Shown here: one piece after another, positions 22,261 through 32,617 of the stretch
Layout of the letters: each line of letters begins with the position of its first letter
How positions within the stretch are numbered: the stretch's first letter is position 1
DNA from: Ctenosaura bakeri
Taxonomy: Eukaryota; Chordata; Lepidosauria; Squamata; Iguanidae
Direction of reading: 5' to 3'
NCBI GenBank assembly: GCA_948474755.1
Contig: CAOLHI010000077.1
Span: forward strand, 496,001-560,000
Length of the DNA: 64,000 nucleotides
The notes under the pieces: model-generated
The model's database searches: none
Seen by the model: the letters and a program-made list of their open reading frames with translations, nothing else
Told to the model about the DNA's origin: nothing
Program-made: the position numbers and the translations under genes

Positions 22261-22558
22261 AGATGGTAGAACAAAGGTAAAACTCTTTCATTTGGACTAC
22301 AATTGGCAATTTTTAACTATTCAGCATGTAAAAGTTTTTCCAGCTATAACAGGGCTGTCTTGAGAGATTCATTGTTCACTGCCAAAAAAAAGGGGGGGGG
22401 CTATTAATTTCACACAGGACAGGGCAGCCTGGATTTCAAGAGAAGTTATTTTTTTGCTGCTAATGGAGTTGACTTTTTATGACCTCTCTTTTATTACATT
22501 TTTTCCCCAGTCTCAACTTGGCCAAGAAGGGGAGTGGCTTCTGCCTGCATTGATATAC

Positions 22559-22566
22559 CTCTAGAC
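22559..22566. repeat. 8-bp target-site duplication, left (CTCTAGAC)
   Basis: Identical to 23372-23379 and immediately outside the TIRs of the composite hAT element. Eight bp is the standard hAT duplication length. Confidence 0.95.
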
Positions 22567-22697
22567 CAGTGGTTCTCAACCTGGGGGTCGAACGACCATT
22601 TCACAGGGGTCGCCGCTCCTCAATCCTGCCCCCCTCTTTTAAAAGAAGGTGGCCTCATAGCCAGTGGGAGCAGTGCGTCTGAGACCCCTGCGCTGGG

Positions 22698-22778
22698 GTT
22701 CAAACTGCAAACCCCAGGATTCCATAGGATGGTGAAAGTGGAATAATAGTGCTATAACAGTCTCGTGCAGAAATAGCC
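22698..22778. mobile_element. Half of a family-P MITE inside composite element copy 1
   Basis: Only the right arm from the palindrome centre remains (TTCAAACTGCAAACCCCAGG to CTCGTGCAGAAATAGCC). The corresponding full palindrome is kept in copy 2 at 34386-34539. Confidence 0.88.
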
Positions 22779-22910
22779 AGGATGACTTTCTCCTCTCGCT
22801 TTTGTTTTGCGTGGACCCTTGGTGCTTGCCACATGCACGTGTTGTGTTCTTCGCCCTGACTGTCTTGCATTCCTCGCTTTTTGTATGTTCAGCGTCCACA
22901 CTCCCTTTAA

Positions 22911-22935
22911 GGGAGGGAGGAAGGGAGGGAGGGAA
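22911..22935 (+). other. G-run tract with quadruplex potential
   Basis: Five G3 runs spaced by 1-5 bases. The complementary C-run tract is conserved in copy 2 near 34239-34254. Confidence 0.7.
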
Positions 22936-23240
22936 ACAAAACGCGTCTGCTTATGCCGCCGCCATCTTTCCTCTCTCCCTGTCCTTTCCTCCCTGCGCCT
23001 CGTGTAAAATGTGGGCTGTTTCGGCATTGCCTTTGGAAGTGACTGGCTTTTTGAACTGTGGAAACCCAACATTCAGGACTAGAACTACTGCCTTAATTCT
23101 GGCATTGATGGACGCTTTCTGTGCTTAAAAAAAGGGGAGAGGGTTACCAGTTTTTAGGCATTAGAAGTCTATCCAGAGCAGTGATTTAGGGCAGTGTTTC
23201 CAATCTATTTGATGTTGGAAATAACTAACTAACTGACTAA

Positions 23241-23244
23241 ATAA

Positions 23245-23279
<35 letters not shown>

Positions 23280-23282
23280 AAA
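23241..23282. repeat. (AAAT)n microsatellite in composite hAT element
   Basis: About ten AAAT units near the right end. The equivalent position in copy 2 holds only TTATTTATTTATTATTTAG, so the tract expanded or contracted after insertion. Confidence 0.9.
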
Positions 23283-23371
23283 ATAACGAAAATGATTTTA
23301 TGGTTGGGGGTCACCACAACATGAGGAACTGTATTAAGGTGTCGCGGCATTAGGAAGGTTGAGAACCACTG

Positions 23372-23379
23372 CTCTAGAC
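23372..23379. repeat. 8-bp target-site duplication, right (CTCTAGAC)
   Basis: Exact match to 22559-22566. Confidence 0.95.
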
Positions 23380-24680
23380 CATCTTAACTGACAACAGAAA
23401 TAACATGAGACAAAATGTAGGCTTGTAACTCTGACATCATTACTTTTCTTCTCCTGTATGATCTTTAACATCTTTGCCTGATAAAGAAGCCAGTGAAGCT
23501 TCAAAAGCTTGCAAGATGTATTTTCTGTATATTGGTTGGCCAATAAAGGTATTAGTCTTTTGTTGATTTAGGGTATGGATCCAGCATTCCCCCACACACA
23601 CACACATACATTTTTTAAAGTATCTTTTGAAAGTTCACGGGCAAAAAAGTAGACTTTTGCTCCTCCTGGTTCCCACTGACAGGAACCCTATTTGGGAAGT
23701 AACAAAATAAGAGGCACAGTGAAATTGCAGCATCTGTTTAGTGGAACTGCAATATTCCTGGGAGAACCATTATTGCTAGCAAGAGATTATCATCTCAGAG
23801 AGTCTCTGGTGTTCATCTGATTCTCTTTGATCAAAATATCTGGCAAGAGGAGCCCTTTTACAGGGACAGTGCCAAGGCCTTCTGGTTTTGATTAGCCTGA
23901 ATATACTGTGGGAATAGGCTTTCTGGTGGTATTTTGGTATTTCCTCTTTGGGTCACACCCTACCCTAGCAAATGTGGAACAGCAGAGTTTGCTATTGATT
24001 TATTGCATGTATGCTCTTTGCCATAAATATAATCACTTTTTCTAGGAAACTTAGATTACCAAAGATGTCTCACTGAAAAGACACATCTCAAGATGCTCAA
24101 AAGATTTTTGTTTATTGGAAAGTCTAATGCATTTTGGCCTAGTGTATGTTTAAGATTCTCTCCAGGGAGCGGCTTTGAATTAGAATTCAGAAATTTCTGA
24201 ACCAGGAACTGTTGAACCATTTATTAAGTGAAAATGAAATTAAAATGAAAAATGTCTTCATTTGTCCAATAAATGGCTCAAGAGGTCCTGTTTCAGAAAT
24301 TTATGAAGCTTGATTCTAATTAACCCTCTTAAGGAGTCCGCATAGGTTGAGATGTACTGGGCTTTTCTCCCAATGAATAAACATCTTTTGGATATTTGGA
24401 GATGTGTCACTTTTTTTGTGTGGACGCTGCTGGATGTTCTTCAATTATTGCTTTTCTTACTGAAAAGGAGAACAAGTATTGCCCCCCTACAAAAAAAGGA
24501 GGAGGATACAGAAGGACAAATTTTGCATAAAATTTGTATATGCACGTCCCCACTAGACCAATTGAATCAATGGAATTTATCCACATCTTGACTTGATCAG
24601 TCAACAGTTGATTCAGTGGCTTTACTCTAATTGTGACTAACCAATAGGCTTCAAGCCATAAATAAACACAATTACAATAA
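23380..24680. other. Single-copy-looking region, no gene recognised
   Basis: Contains a CACACACACA run at 23592-23606 and AT-rich, homeobox-like words around 24170-24340 (CTAATTAACC, AATTAAAATG, CAATAAATGG). No SINE, LINE or MITE found. Confidence 0.35.
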
Positions 24681-24850
24681 TGTACTGTATTTACCAGCAT
24701 ATAAGATGCACCCGTGTATAAGACGCACCCCATTCATACACTGGCAAGTACTATTTACCAATGTATAAGATGCACCGGCATATAAGATGCATCACATTTT
24801 CAAACAGTATTTTTTTGGGGGAAAGTGAGTCTTATCTGGCCGCAAATATA
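24681..24850. mobile_element. DNA-transposon-like repeat (GTATAAGACGCACC family)
   Basis: TACTGTATTTACCAGCATAT, GTGTATAAGACGCACCCC and a second CCAATGTATAAGATGCACCG, ending near AGTCTTATCTGGCCGC. This is the vertebrate-wide 'tatttnccggcgtataagacg' repeat type. The superfamily is not assigned with certainty. Confidence 0.55.
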
Positions 24851-25455
24851 GTAAGTAGAAATGTACAATAACTCACCAGAGTTTGGAAAAGTGCAAGCAG
24901 AACAGCTGAACTGATATATGAGGTCAAAGTACATGCAATGCATGCAACTTTCTTCCCCCGCCTTCAATCAAAAATTAGTCATTGTATTCATGGGTTTGAG
25001 GAGAGATTATTAGAATGCATAACTGTATTTTATCACAGAAGCGGGAAGCTATAGAGGGGGCGGAGGTCCAATTTTTACCCCCCAGATACCACATAGGCTG
25101 TACCACAGAGTCCAACCAACTCTATTTTCCTCCTTAGTGAAAAAATGAAAACAGGAAATGATAACATATCGCTTTCTGTGGGCATTTTGAGAGGGACTAT
25201 ATAGAGGGAAATGGAGGTATTTGAAGGAGGGGTTTCTTAGGGTTGTGTGTAAGTGAGAGTATTTCTGCATGTTTTCATATGTCTGGAGTTATTTTCTATA
25301 TGGTTTTAGAAAAAAAAATCACCTAAAATTGCACTATTATTTTTTTTAATTGGTGGGATGGGATTGTTGGAGCATGGAGGGGCTTCAGGAGCCACAAAAA
25401 GTGGGATCCAGGGGCTGCATATGGGCCACACTTTTCCCATGACTGTTTTAGCATA
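24851..25455. other. No gene recognised
   Basis: Unassigned. A GGGGCTTCAGGAGCCACAAA segment near 25380 may be an old repeat. Confidence 0.3.
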
Positions 25456-25635
25456 GGCCATTTCCGCACTAGCCTGTTATAGCGTGATGATTCCAGTTTC
25501 AACATCCTCTGGAATCCTGGGGTTTGCAGTTTCGGGAGAGGCCAGCCGGCCCCTCCCGAAACTGCAAACCCCAGGATTCCAGAGGACGTTGAAAGTGGAA
25601 TCATAGCACTATAACAGGCTAGTGCGGAAATGGCC
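25456..25635. mobile_element. Family-P MITE, near-perfect palindrome, 180 bp
   Basis: GGCCATTTCCGCACTAGCCT at the left mirrors AGGCTAGTGCGGAAATGGCC at the right. The centre is GAGGGGCCAGCCGGCCCCTC. ATA flanks both ends (25453-25455, 25636-25638), a possible 3-bp target duplication. The high arm identity suggests recent activity or good preservation. Confidence 0.93.
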
Positions 25636-26168
25636 ATAGTCTCCCAACATTTCAGAGGTGAAAACTGAGATACAAGTGGCCAAGAAAATCAGAGTACGGT
25701 TAAGATGGCGAAAGTTATAAAGGAGGTAGAAAATGTAAGCTAGGAGAGGTTGCAATAGTTGCTTTCGCCTGAGTCTACAGGGAAAGGCAAGATTCTGCTA
25801 GCTCCTCTCCTCTCCTCTCCCTGCTGCTGAGTTAACTGAGTGCAAACTACTCTTGCACTTTGAACTCAGTTTGCAGTGACTAAGGCCATTTCCACACTAG
25901 ACTGTTATAGTGCTATTATTCCACTTTCAACATCCTATGGAATCCTGGGGTTTGCAGTTTCGGGATGCAAACCCCAGGATTCCATAGGATGTTGAAAGTG
26001 GAATAATAGCGCTATAACAGTCTAGTGCAGAAATGGCCTAAAATAAGCTGAGGACAAAAGAGGAATGTGAGAAGAGGAGAAAGAAATTGGGATATTTTTA
26101 AAACATCTGAAAAAGTGGAATAACAAATCAGCACTGTCCCTCCAAATCAGGGCAGTTGCGGGGTGTGG
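25636..26168 (+). mobile_element. Family-X element, plus orientation, split by a P MITE
   Basis: Sense members of X words: CTCCCAACATTTCAGAGGTG, GCTAGGAGAGGTTGCAATAG, GAGTTAACTGAGTGCAAACT, then after the MITE AGCTGAGGACAAAAGAGG and AGCACTGTCCCTCCAAATC. The left terminus was struck by P element 25456-25635. Confidence 0.8.
25884..26038. mobile_element. Family-P MITE, 155 bp, with TAA target duplication
   Basis: GGCCATTTCCACACTAGACT / AGTCTAGTGCAGAAATGGCC. TAA occurs at 25881-25883 and 26039-26041. Removing the insert with one TAA restores the X consensus at that point, which supports a 3-bp TAA duplication. Confidence 0.95.
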
Positions 26169-27188
26169 ATTAGTAGATGCAATGTGGTAATTTGGTATCA
26201 ATATTAGTGGGAATTGTTTTTAAATACATCCTTAGCTGGCTGCAGAATGAGCTCCCTACATTTGGAAGGATGGGTTCAAGGCCAGAAAAGAAAAGATTAA
26301 ACTTTCCCCTCCATATGCTATAGTCAATCTGGTTTGTGCAGAGGGATCCTGATCCAAACTTAGAGCACCACAGAGCAGGGGTTCTGTAAGCCAGAGCAAA
26401 GGGGATTATTCATCTGTGAGTAACAGAGATTCAATGGCAAATTATATCTGGGAATCAAAATAGGGAAGAAAGGTTGGCATCTACCCTCCTTTGCTCCATC
26501 GCTTTGATCCAAACGGGGCTGCTGTTTGTGTGTGAGAGCGAAAGAGAAAACAGAAACAGAGAGAGAAAGGAAGAAAAATTGTCAAACAATTCTCTACTTT
26601 GGCCTTCAAGTGGCAGGTGATGATTGCTTGACTACAAGCTTAAATCAGTGGGTCAGGACTATACTGTTTGGTTTGATTTTCAGTTTGTTGCTATACTGAA
26701 ACTGAATTGTTCACTGTGGAGAAAGAGAAAAGAACATACACAGTCTCATGTTTGTGCTTTTTAAATTAAGTTGTAAACTATCTCCCACTTCCATCAGGCG
26801 CCATGGGCAATCTGCACATTTATTTTTAATGATGAATCAGATAGAAATCTGTTTTGCAACTGGTTCCTGTTATTAATTCTTTCTTGGTATGGGTGCAAAG
26901 CACAAACAGAAAAAGGAAGAGGGAGGGTGAGAATGCATTTGTGTAAGTCCCATTAATTTTTATTTTTGTTTGTTTATACAATATCCCACCTTTTTTCCCA
27001 TATGGGACCCCTAAACTGAACAGTATGTTCAAAATATATGGGGAGGGATTAGGACTGAGAGCTGATCCAATATTCAGTATCCAATACACATGCTGGAAGT
27101 GGAAGGAATGATTGTTAAGATCACCCTTTTTTGTGTATTACTGCCCAAAATGGCATTGTGGGCAGATATTAAAGAAAGAGCTTTTTGT
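26169..27188. other. No gene; minor repeat tail near 26960
   Basis: Around 26955-27010 TATTTTTGTTTGTTTATACA and ATATCCCACC resemble an element tail. The remainder is unassigned. Confidence 0.35.
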
Positions 27189-27290
27189 GTATCTTTTTTT
27201 TTTTTTGTATCCCGCCTCTTCATATGGATCGAGGCAGCGAACAACTTACAAATAGCATGTATTTCGAAACATTTGTATACATATATCTAC
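27189..27290 (-). mobile_element. Sauria-type SINE 3' end, antisense
   Basis: A T-run at 27195-27209 is followed by GTATCCCGCCTCTTCATATG and GATCGAGGCAGCGAACAACT, the reverse complement of the terminal box at 3860-3895. Confidence 0.8.
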
Positions 27291-27460
27291 ATACATACAT
27301 ATATCTGCCTCTTATTTATGGAATGGCTTCCCTTGGAAGATCTATCTGGCATCTTCATTATACGCTTTTAGATGCCAGATTAAGACCTCCTTCTTCCAGC
27401 AAGCATATAATCTGTATGTAACACCTGCTCTTAGTATCAGCTGAGTTTTTGTTTTTGCTT

Positions 27461-27554
27461 TCTAAATGTTTCTCCCTAAACTGCAACCCCCAGGATTCCA
27501 TAGGATATTGGAAGTGGAATAATAGCACTATAACAGTGTAGTGCAGAAATGGCC
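27461..27554. mobile_element. Family-P MITE (long form), right half
   Basis: Begins in the spacer (TCTAAATGTTTCTCCCTAAA) and ends TGTAGTGCAGAAATGGCC. The left arm is missing. Confidence 0.85.
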
Positions 27555-28825
27555 TTCCAGTGTATTCTAAAATGTAGCATCTAGTTGCTCCCCCAAATAT
27601 CTTCACAGACCATACAGTTCCTAGGATAGAAACAACTTTTCTTTGTGCTGACAAAATGTTGACAGAGGAAACTGAACACATTCCATTGAAATCTCTGTGC
27701 TAAAGTTATTCTTTTTTATCATCTGGCACAAAATGTCCTTCTACACAGCCAAAAGAGCCGAACCATCACTTGAAAAATGGTCTTGGATCCACTTTTCCCA
27801 CCCAGTGTCTCTCTGGGTGATTTTTGTAAAATCATGAATGGTGTAGAAAGAAGGTAGAGGAAGACAAAGTTTTCTACTGCCCACAGCTGCTTCATTCCAA
27901 ATAATTTTCCTCCCCTGGGGTGCTTCCCTTTTTCCACCCTATAAGTCTTGTGACATTTTTTTTCAGAATTATAAACACTGGGGAAAAAATCAAGGACAAA
28001 GTTTTCCCCCAGGTCCAGAATAGAGATAGATGAGGATTTCATTACAGTTTGGTTCTGATAAGAATTTACCCAGATTTGCAAACGTCTTCATGTTCACATG
28101 TAAGGAATTTGAAATCTGCCCAGCTTTCAGATGGGTTCCAGCCAAAATTCAAAGTGCTGTCTTTGTACTTTTTAACAATTCAGGCCTAAACATATTGGTA
28201 GTGGGGTAGTAAAGGCCCTCTTTCCATTATGTGAATTTGTCTGATTCTTGAGCAACTTTATCCAGGGGTTTAGCTATGGGAGGACAAATTGGGGGCATTT
28301 TTAGCATTGCTGTAACTTAAAACTCCAGGTGAGCATCTAGAAATACTGTTTAAATATTCAAAGAAAAAGGAACAGGAAGAAATATCAAGGGAAACACAAC
28401 AAATATAAGAGTTCTAGGTGTGAATTGTTTTCAGTGTTTTGTTCTCCACAATGACATTTGGGGACTGAAGGAAAATTTCATTTGAGGGGCAGAATTCTTA
28501 TTTGAGGGACAGTGTCCTCATCTTGCCTTCACTCCTCTGGCTACAAGCCTGGTTCAGGTGTTCTCATTTTCAAAGTCTAGGTATGGAGGAAGAAAACATC
28601 AGAAAGAAGGACTGCTGGAGACATGTTTTGGTTGCTAACCATGGGTTAGAAGTAGAAATATAGGCTTCCCCCACCTATCTGACAGGTTAGGGACCAGAGC
28701 ACTATCAGATTTGATTGAAAAGTAGAACCCATGTACTATATGTAGAGAGTATGAAAGCGTTATGGAGGATCATTTGGGACTGACTTCCTGCATACTGCTG
28801 GCAAAAGCCCTCCCCTCAGCACTCT
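27555..28825. other. No gene or clear repeat
   Basis: Unassigned 1.27 kb. An open frame of 120 codons on minus (27719-28081) has no recognised motif and no splice context. Confidence 0.35.
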
Positions 28826-29606
28826 CCCATCCCACAATGGGAACAGGAGAAGGATGGGACCACCACAACACTTCTTCATGATGTCATCACAATCCTGCCC
28901 TTCTCCTGTCCCCAGGCAGCATGATCACAGATTAAGGCCCTTTCTGCACCTTACTTTCTTCCGGCACTGGGGTGCAGGGATCGCGCAAGTAGTCTTTGGC
29001 GAGAGGCTCTTGCATCCAGGGTCCTTCGGCTCTGCACAAGCTGCCTGCTGGCGTGAGAACCCTGCCTCTTCCTTCCACAGTGCAGCCTGGGAGTTTCCCA
29101 GGCTGCGCTGGGGCAGGAAGCATGACCGGCACAGCTCTGGAGGCTCCACATGCCAGGTAAGTGCGCATGGGGCCTGGGAGCAATGCATGATCGCACACCA
29201 TTTTCAGCTTCTATCCAAAAAGGAAAAGGTGCACGATCAGTGCCTGCTGACCCCTGGAGCGTTGCGGGATTGTGAGTGCATCGTGCAGATCGCTCTTCAC
29301 AATCGCGCGATGCTCCAGGCGCCCTTTCGTATGGCAAATGCTGTGCAGAAAGGGCCTAAATCATTGATGACTTTCCCCATGAATGACACGCCATCGCACC
29401 ACCATCACAGACTTGCCTATCCTGTGGAAGTCGCAGAAATGCAATGGCTGCCCTTCCTGCCTCAGTGCAGCTTGGGAAAGTACCCGGCAGCACTGTGGAA
29501 GCAAGAGGCATGGCCGTTGTGCTTCCTTCCACAGGGAGCCAGCTGGTGTGGAGGGGAGCACTCTCCACCAGATGACTTTGCGAAAAGATAGAGTGTGGAA
29601 AGGGCC
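28826..29606 (+). mobile_element. Family-H DNA transposon, plus copy interrupted by an inverted copy
   Basis: The left part has CCATCCCACAATGGGAACAG and ATGATGTCATCACAATCCTG. The right part has CCCTTCCTGCCTCAGTGCAG, GAGGGGAGCACTCTCCACC and the terminal AGTGTGGAAAGGGCC. It aligns with 32216-32616. The left end is eroded and its start is approximate. The GC-rich element generates a 245-codon chance frame (28854-29591) that runs through both nested copies. Confidence 0.75.
28936..29356 (-). mobile_element. Family-H DNA transposon, inverted nested copy with TAA duplication
   Basis: A 421-bp element with ends GGCCCTTTCTGCACCTTAC and GCTGTGCAGAAAGGGCC. TAA flanks it (28933-28935 and 29357-29359). 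On the minus strand it repeats the CTTCCTGCCCCAGCGCAGCC and CTGCACTGTGGAAGGAAGAG motifs of the outer copy. Termini and duplication size resemble family P, so H may be its larger relative (PIF/Harbinger-like by inference). Confidence 0.85.
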
Positions 29607-30916
29607 AAAGTCTCTTAGCCAACTTAGTGTCTCCCCCCCCACCCCCTGCTCTCTTTACAAGCAGCACACACATGAGAATGGTTCCAAGCAAGCCTCTGTA
29701 GGCAAGAAGAACTAATGCTAGAGCAGAACCTCCATCAAATTAATGGAACTTGTCCTTAATTCAGAAGCTTCAAAAGAGCAAAGCATTACACAATGAGGTG
29801 TCAAAAGGTGGGAGCTTCCTGTATATATGAACTCTAGGTGTTCACTGATTAAATTGTTGGTTCAGATGCAGACTAAGTCATGCTTATAGCACCTGTAATG
29901 AAATTAAAGTGTCTTATATTAGGCAAGGTTAACACAGCGTATTTATTTCAATTGGTCTACCCTAAGTGAGACTAAGGAGCTTTCCAGATAATTTTAGTGT
30001 CCAGGTTTTGCTTTAGTTCTTCTTCCATGTGCACCTGGCCTGTGCTTTCCCACTGCTCTTTCCGTTTTTTTATTTTGCTATTTAAAAATTCATTAAGGGA
30101 CAGAAGAAAGAATAACTACACAATGCCTTTTGATTCATAGAACAAGGAGCCATTCATCTGGAAGCATCCTTAGTCTAGATCTAACCCATTCATTTTGAGC
30201 CTAAAACTGAAGTTTTTGTTAAATTGTTTCAAAGTGTCTGGAATCGTTTTAAAGTGCTTTAAAGCATTCTTTTTAGAAGTTTTTAAAAGGTGACTCTATT
30301 GATCTGCTGATAGGGTAAGTTAGAAATACCTTAATGTTCCTCTTGTACTATGTTTTTAAAAATAAATTATGAACATTCGTATGAGTAACAAGACAGCATA
30401 GTCCAGCTTCTGCACTAGAGGTTGGAAATGTTATTGCTTTGGACTATACTTCCCAGAATCCCCCAGTCAGTTACTGTTTTCAACTACAGTTCATGGAAGC
30501 ACCCAACCAGTAGCCATGACAGCTGGAAGTTGAATAATAGAGGAATTGCTCCAAACTCTGTTCTGAACTTTGGACCTCCTGCATTCAAGGCATGTGTCGT
30601 GTCATTGAACTGAAGGCTCTACATGGCAGGGGTGTAGAAAGAATGGGAATTGGGCCATATGCAGCCCCCATGGTTGTTTTTGTGGCCCAAAGGGTCTCAA
30701 ATATTGCTCCAACAGTGGGTTGTCTGGAAGTCAATTTCTTGGTTAGTTTCTATTAGGAATAAAGATCTCACCTGGGTCTCAAACAGCCAGAGGGGGGCTA
30801 AAACATGACCAAATTATCCCCATACCCCCAGAGGTCATTTGGGATATTTCAAGGCAACATGTATCAGTTTTATGGGGGTGCAGTGGATCTCTGGCCCTCC
30901 AAGCTGTTGCTCATTC
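29607..30916. other. No gene; weak Q-like and hAT-like remnants
   Basis: Near 30435-30530, TTTGGACTATACTTCCCAGA and CAACTACAGTTCATGG resemble the palindromic Q family. Near 30640-30700, GGGCCATATGCAGCCCCCAT and TGGCCCAAAGGGTC resemble a hAT-like remnant. No coding signal. Confidence 0.35.
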
Positions 30917-31294
30917 CATGCCCTCTAACATTTCATCAGTGAATACCGGGACACATGTGGCCAAGCAACATCACAGTGTGACCAAGATCATAAAAGTCAT
31001 TAAGGAGGAAGAACACACAACCTAGGAAAGGCTGCAGCAGTTTACTTTTGCCTGAGCCTATGGGGAAGGGCAAAATTGCACTCCCTTTTCTCTTCTCCTC
31101 CCCATTGAGTTAACTGAGCAGAAACTACTTTTGCATTTGAAGTTAGTTTGCACCAGCTGAAGTAAACTAAGGACAAAAGGGGGACCTGGGCTGAAGAGAG
31201 AGAAACTGGGACGTTTTTAAAGCAGCTGAAAAAGTGGGGTGACAGAGTATTAATGAGCATTGTCCCTGCCAAATTGAGACAGTTGGAAGGTATG
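30917..31294 (+). mobile_element. Family-X element, full length
   Basis: From CATGCCCTCTAACATTTC to GACAGTTGGAAGGTATG. Shared internal words include AGTTAACTGAGCAGAAACTA and GAGAAACTGGGACGTTTTTA. Length about 378 bp. Confidence 0.82.
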
Positions 31295-31489
31295 ATATTA
31301 TTGGACACTTTCCCATTTCTCAGCTTGTTGGAACTTTTATTAAGGTTTCATGTTTTTAAAAGCACTTCAGAGTGGTCTCCACAAACTTTCAAAAGCAAAC
31401 AAAACCAATCTGCAAAATAAATGAATGAATTACGACCCAGATGTCCTGCAGTTTAACTGGGAAGGGAGAACCTAGTAAGAAAACAAACC

Positions 31490-31585
31490 ATCTACCATTC
31501 CACTTTATCCTGCCATATTCCCACTACTGGGACTCAAGGCAGCTTATACAATATTAGAACCAGAACAGATTTAAAACATACAATT
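31490..31585 (-). repeat. Interspersed-repeat 3' fragment (CCGCCTTTC-type)
   Basis: TTATCCTGCCATATTCCCAC and GGGACTCAAGGCAGCTTATA match the common element tail also seen near 3590. Confidence 0.45.
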
Positions 31586-31780
31586 TCACAAGTAAAAAAT
31601 GCACAAAAGTTATTGTAAAAAGCAACGTAACCTATAGAATTAAAACCATTTTAAAAAACTCATCACCGTACTGGTCTACTTCCCTGTAGGCTGCCCTTTA
31701 CTCTCACTGGTAATGACTAGAGGGAATGCAGGAAAGGGCCTCCTCATTGACTTTCCCCATCCTCTGCAGTTCTCTTCCTA

Positions 31781-31959
31781 GGTCTTTTCCGCACTACACT
31801 CTTATAGCGCGATGATTCCACTTTCAACATCCTATGGAATCTTGGGGTTTGCAGTTTCGGGAGGGGCCAGGCGGCCCCTCCCGAAACTGCAAACCCCAAG
31901 ATTCCATAGGATGTTGAAAGTGGAATCATCGCGCTATAAGAGTGTAGTGCAAAAGGGCC
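31781..31959. mobile_element. Family-P MITE, near-perfect palindrome, 179 bp
   Basis: CCGCACTACACTCTTATAGC mirrors GCTATAAGAGTGTAGTGC. The centre GGGAGGGGCCAGGCGGCCCC shows the GC-rich hairpin tip. Two overlapping chance frames on opposite strands encode nearly the same peptide because of the palindrome. Confidence 0.92.
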
Positions 31960-32215
31960 AGTGTGACTCCTTCCATGGCAGTAGCAGCAGACTACCATGC
32001 TCCAACCGGCCTTTGGGAACAGACAATTTAAGAGGAACGGCGTTTTAATAAGTGTGCTGCCCTTATTTCTTGTTTTTCAAATGGCAATGTTTTTTAATTG
32101 ATTATACTTGTATTTTAATTTTTGCACACTTTTATTGATTAGAAATTGTATCTATATCTGTTTTAATTTTTAAAGCTGCCTTTACTCTAAAGAGCAAAGT
32201 CTAGATAACAATACA

Positions 32216-32616
32216 GGCCATTTCCATATGGCGTTGCCATCCCACAATGGGGACAGGATGGCAGCACTCTATCAGTCACGCTTTCACATGATGTCCCACT
32301 GCCATCCTGTCCCCACCCATCACGATTACGGGATATTCACAACGGAATAAAACTGTTAAGTGATCGTGCAATGTTCCCATCACCTCCAGCCATGCAGAAG
32401 GTGCAGAAGCACGATGTAGGCACTTCCTGCCCCAGTGCAGCATGAGAAAAAGAGACCAGCTGTATTGCTGAAGGAAGGCACAGGTTGCTTGTGCTCCCTT
32501 TTGCAGGAGCCAGCCGGGTGCAGAGGGGAGCATTCGCGTCATACTTACTCCCAGGCAAAAGTGCTGCCAAGGTTGCAACAGGATGTTGACAGGAACTGGT
32601 AAGGTGTGGAAATGGC
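32216..32616 (+). mobile_element. Family-H DNA transposon, intact length 401 bp
   Basis: Starts GGCCATTTCCATATGG and ends AAGGTGTGGAAATGGC. ACA flanks both sides (32213-32215, 32617-32619). Contains CCATCCCACAATGGGGACAG and CACTTCCTGCCCCAGTGCAG as in the 28.8-kb copy. No transposase frame; the 138-codon minus frame is incidental. Confidence 0.8.
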
Positions 32617-32617
32617 A

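Larger units (their letters stand above)
22567..23371 (+). mobile_element. Composite SPIN-like hAT non-autonomous transposon, copy 1
   Basis: An 805-bp element with TIRs CAGTGGTTCTCAACC / GGTTGAGAACCACTG. The left end continues GGGGGTCGAACGACCATTTC, and the right end carries TTTATGGTTGGGGGTCACCA and GAGGAACTGTATTAAG. These ends match SPIN/URR1-type hAT elements as I remember them. The interior is unrelated to standard non-autonomous SPIN. It has a half family-P MITE (22698-22778), a CpG-rich segment (22780-23035), a G-run tract at 22911-22935 and an (AAAT)n at 23241-23282. Compared with copy 2 it lacks several hundred bases between the left end and the MITE centre. No transposase frame is present. 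Confidence 0.9.

Noticed and set aside
22752..23128. 108-codon frames on the composite hAT core as a captured coding exon
   Set aside because: Frames exist on both strands because the region is GC-rich. Copy 2 differs by indels that change the frames, so coding constraint is not evident.
28854..29591. 245-codon plus-strand open frame as a protein gene
   Set aside because: It runs through two nested, oppositely oriented copies of the same transposon family, has no domain, and the equivalent region of copy 32216-32616 is not open.
31744..32048. Matching peptides on both strands as a duplicated gene
   Set aside because: The same peptide on opposite strands is produced by the MITE palindrome.
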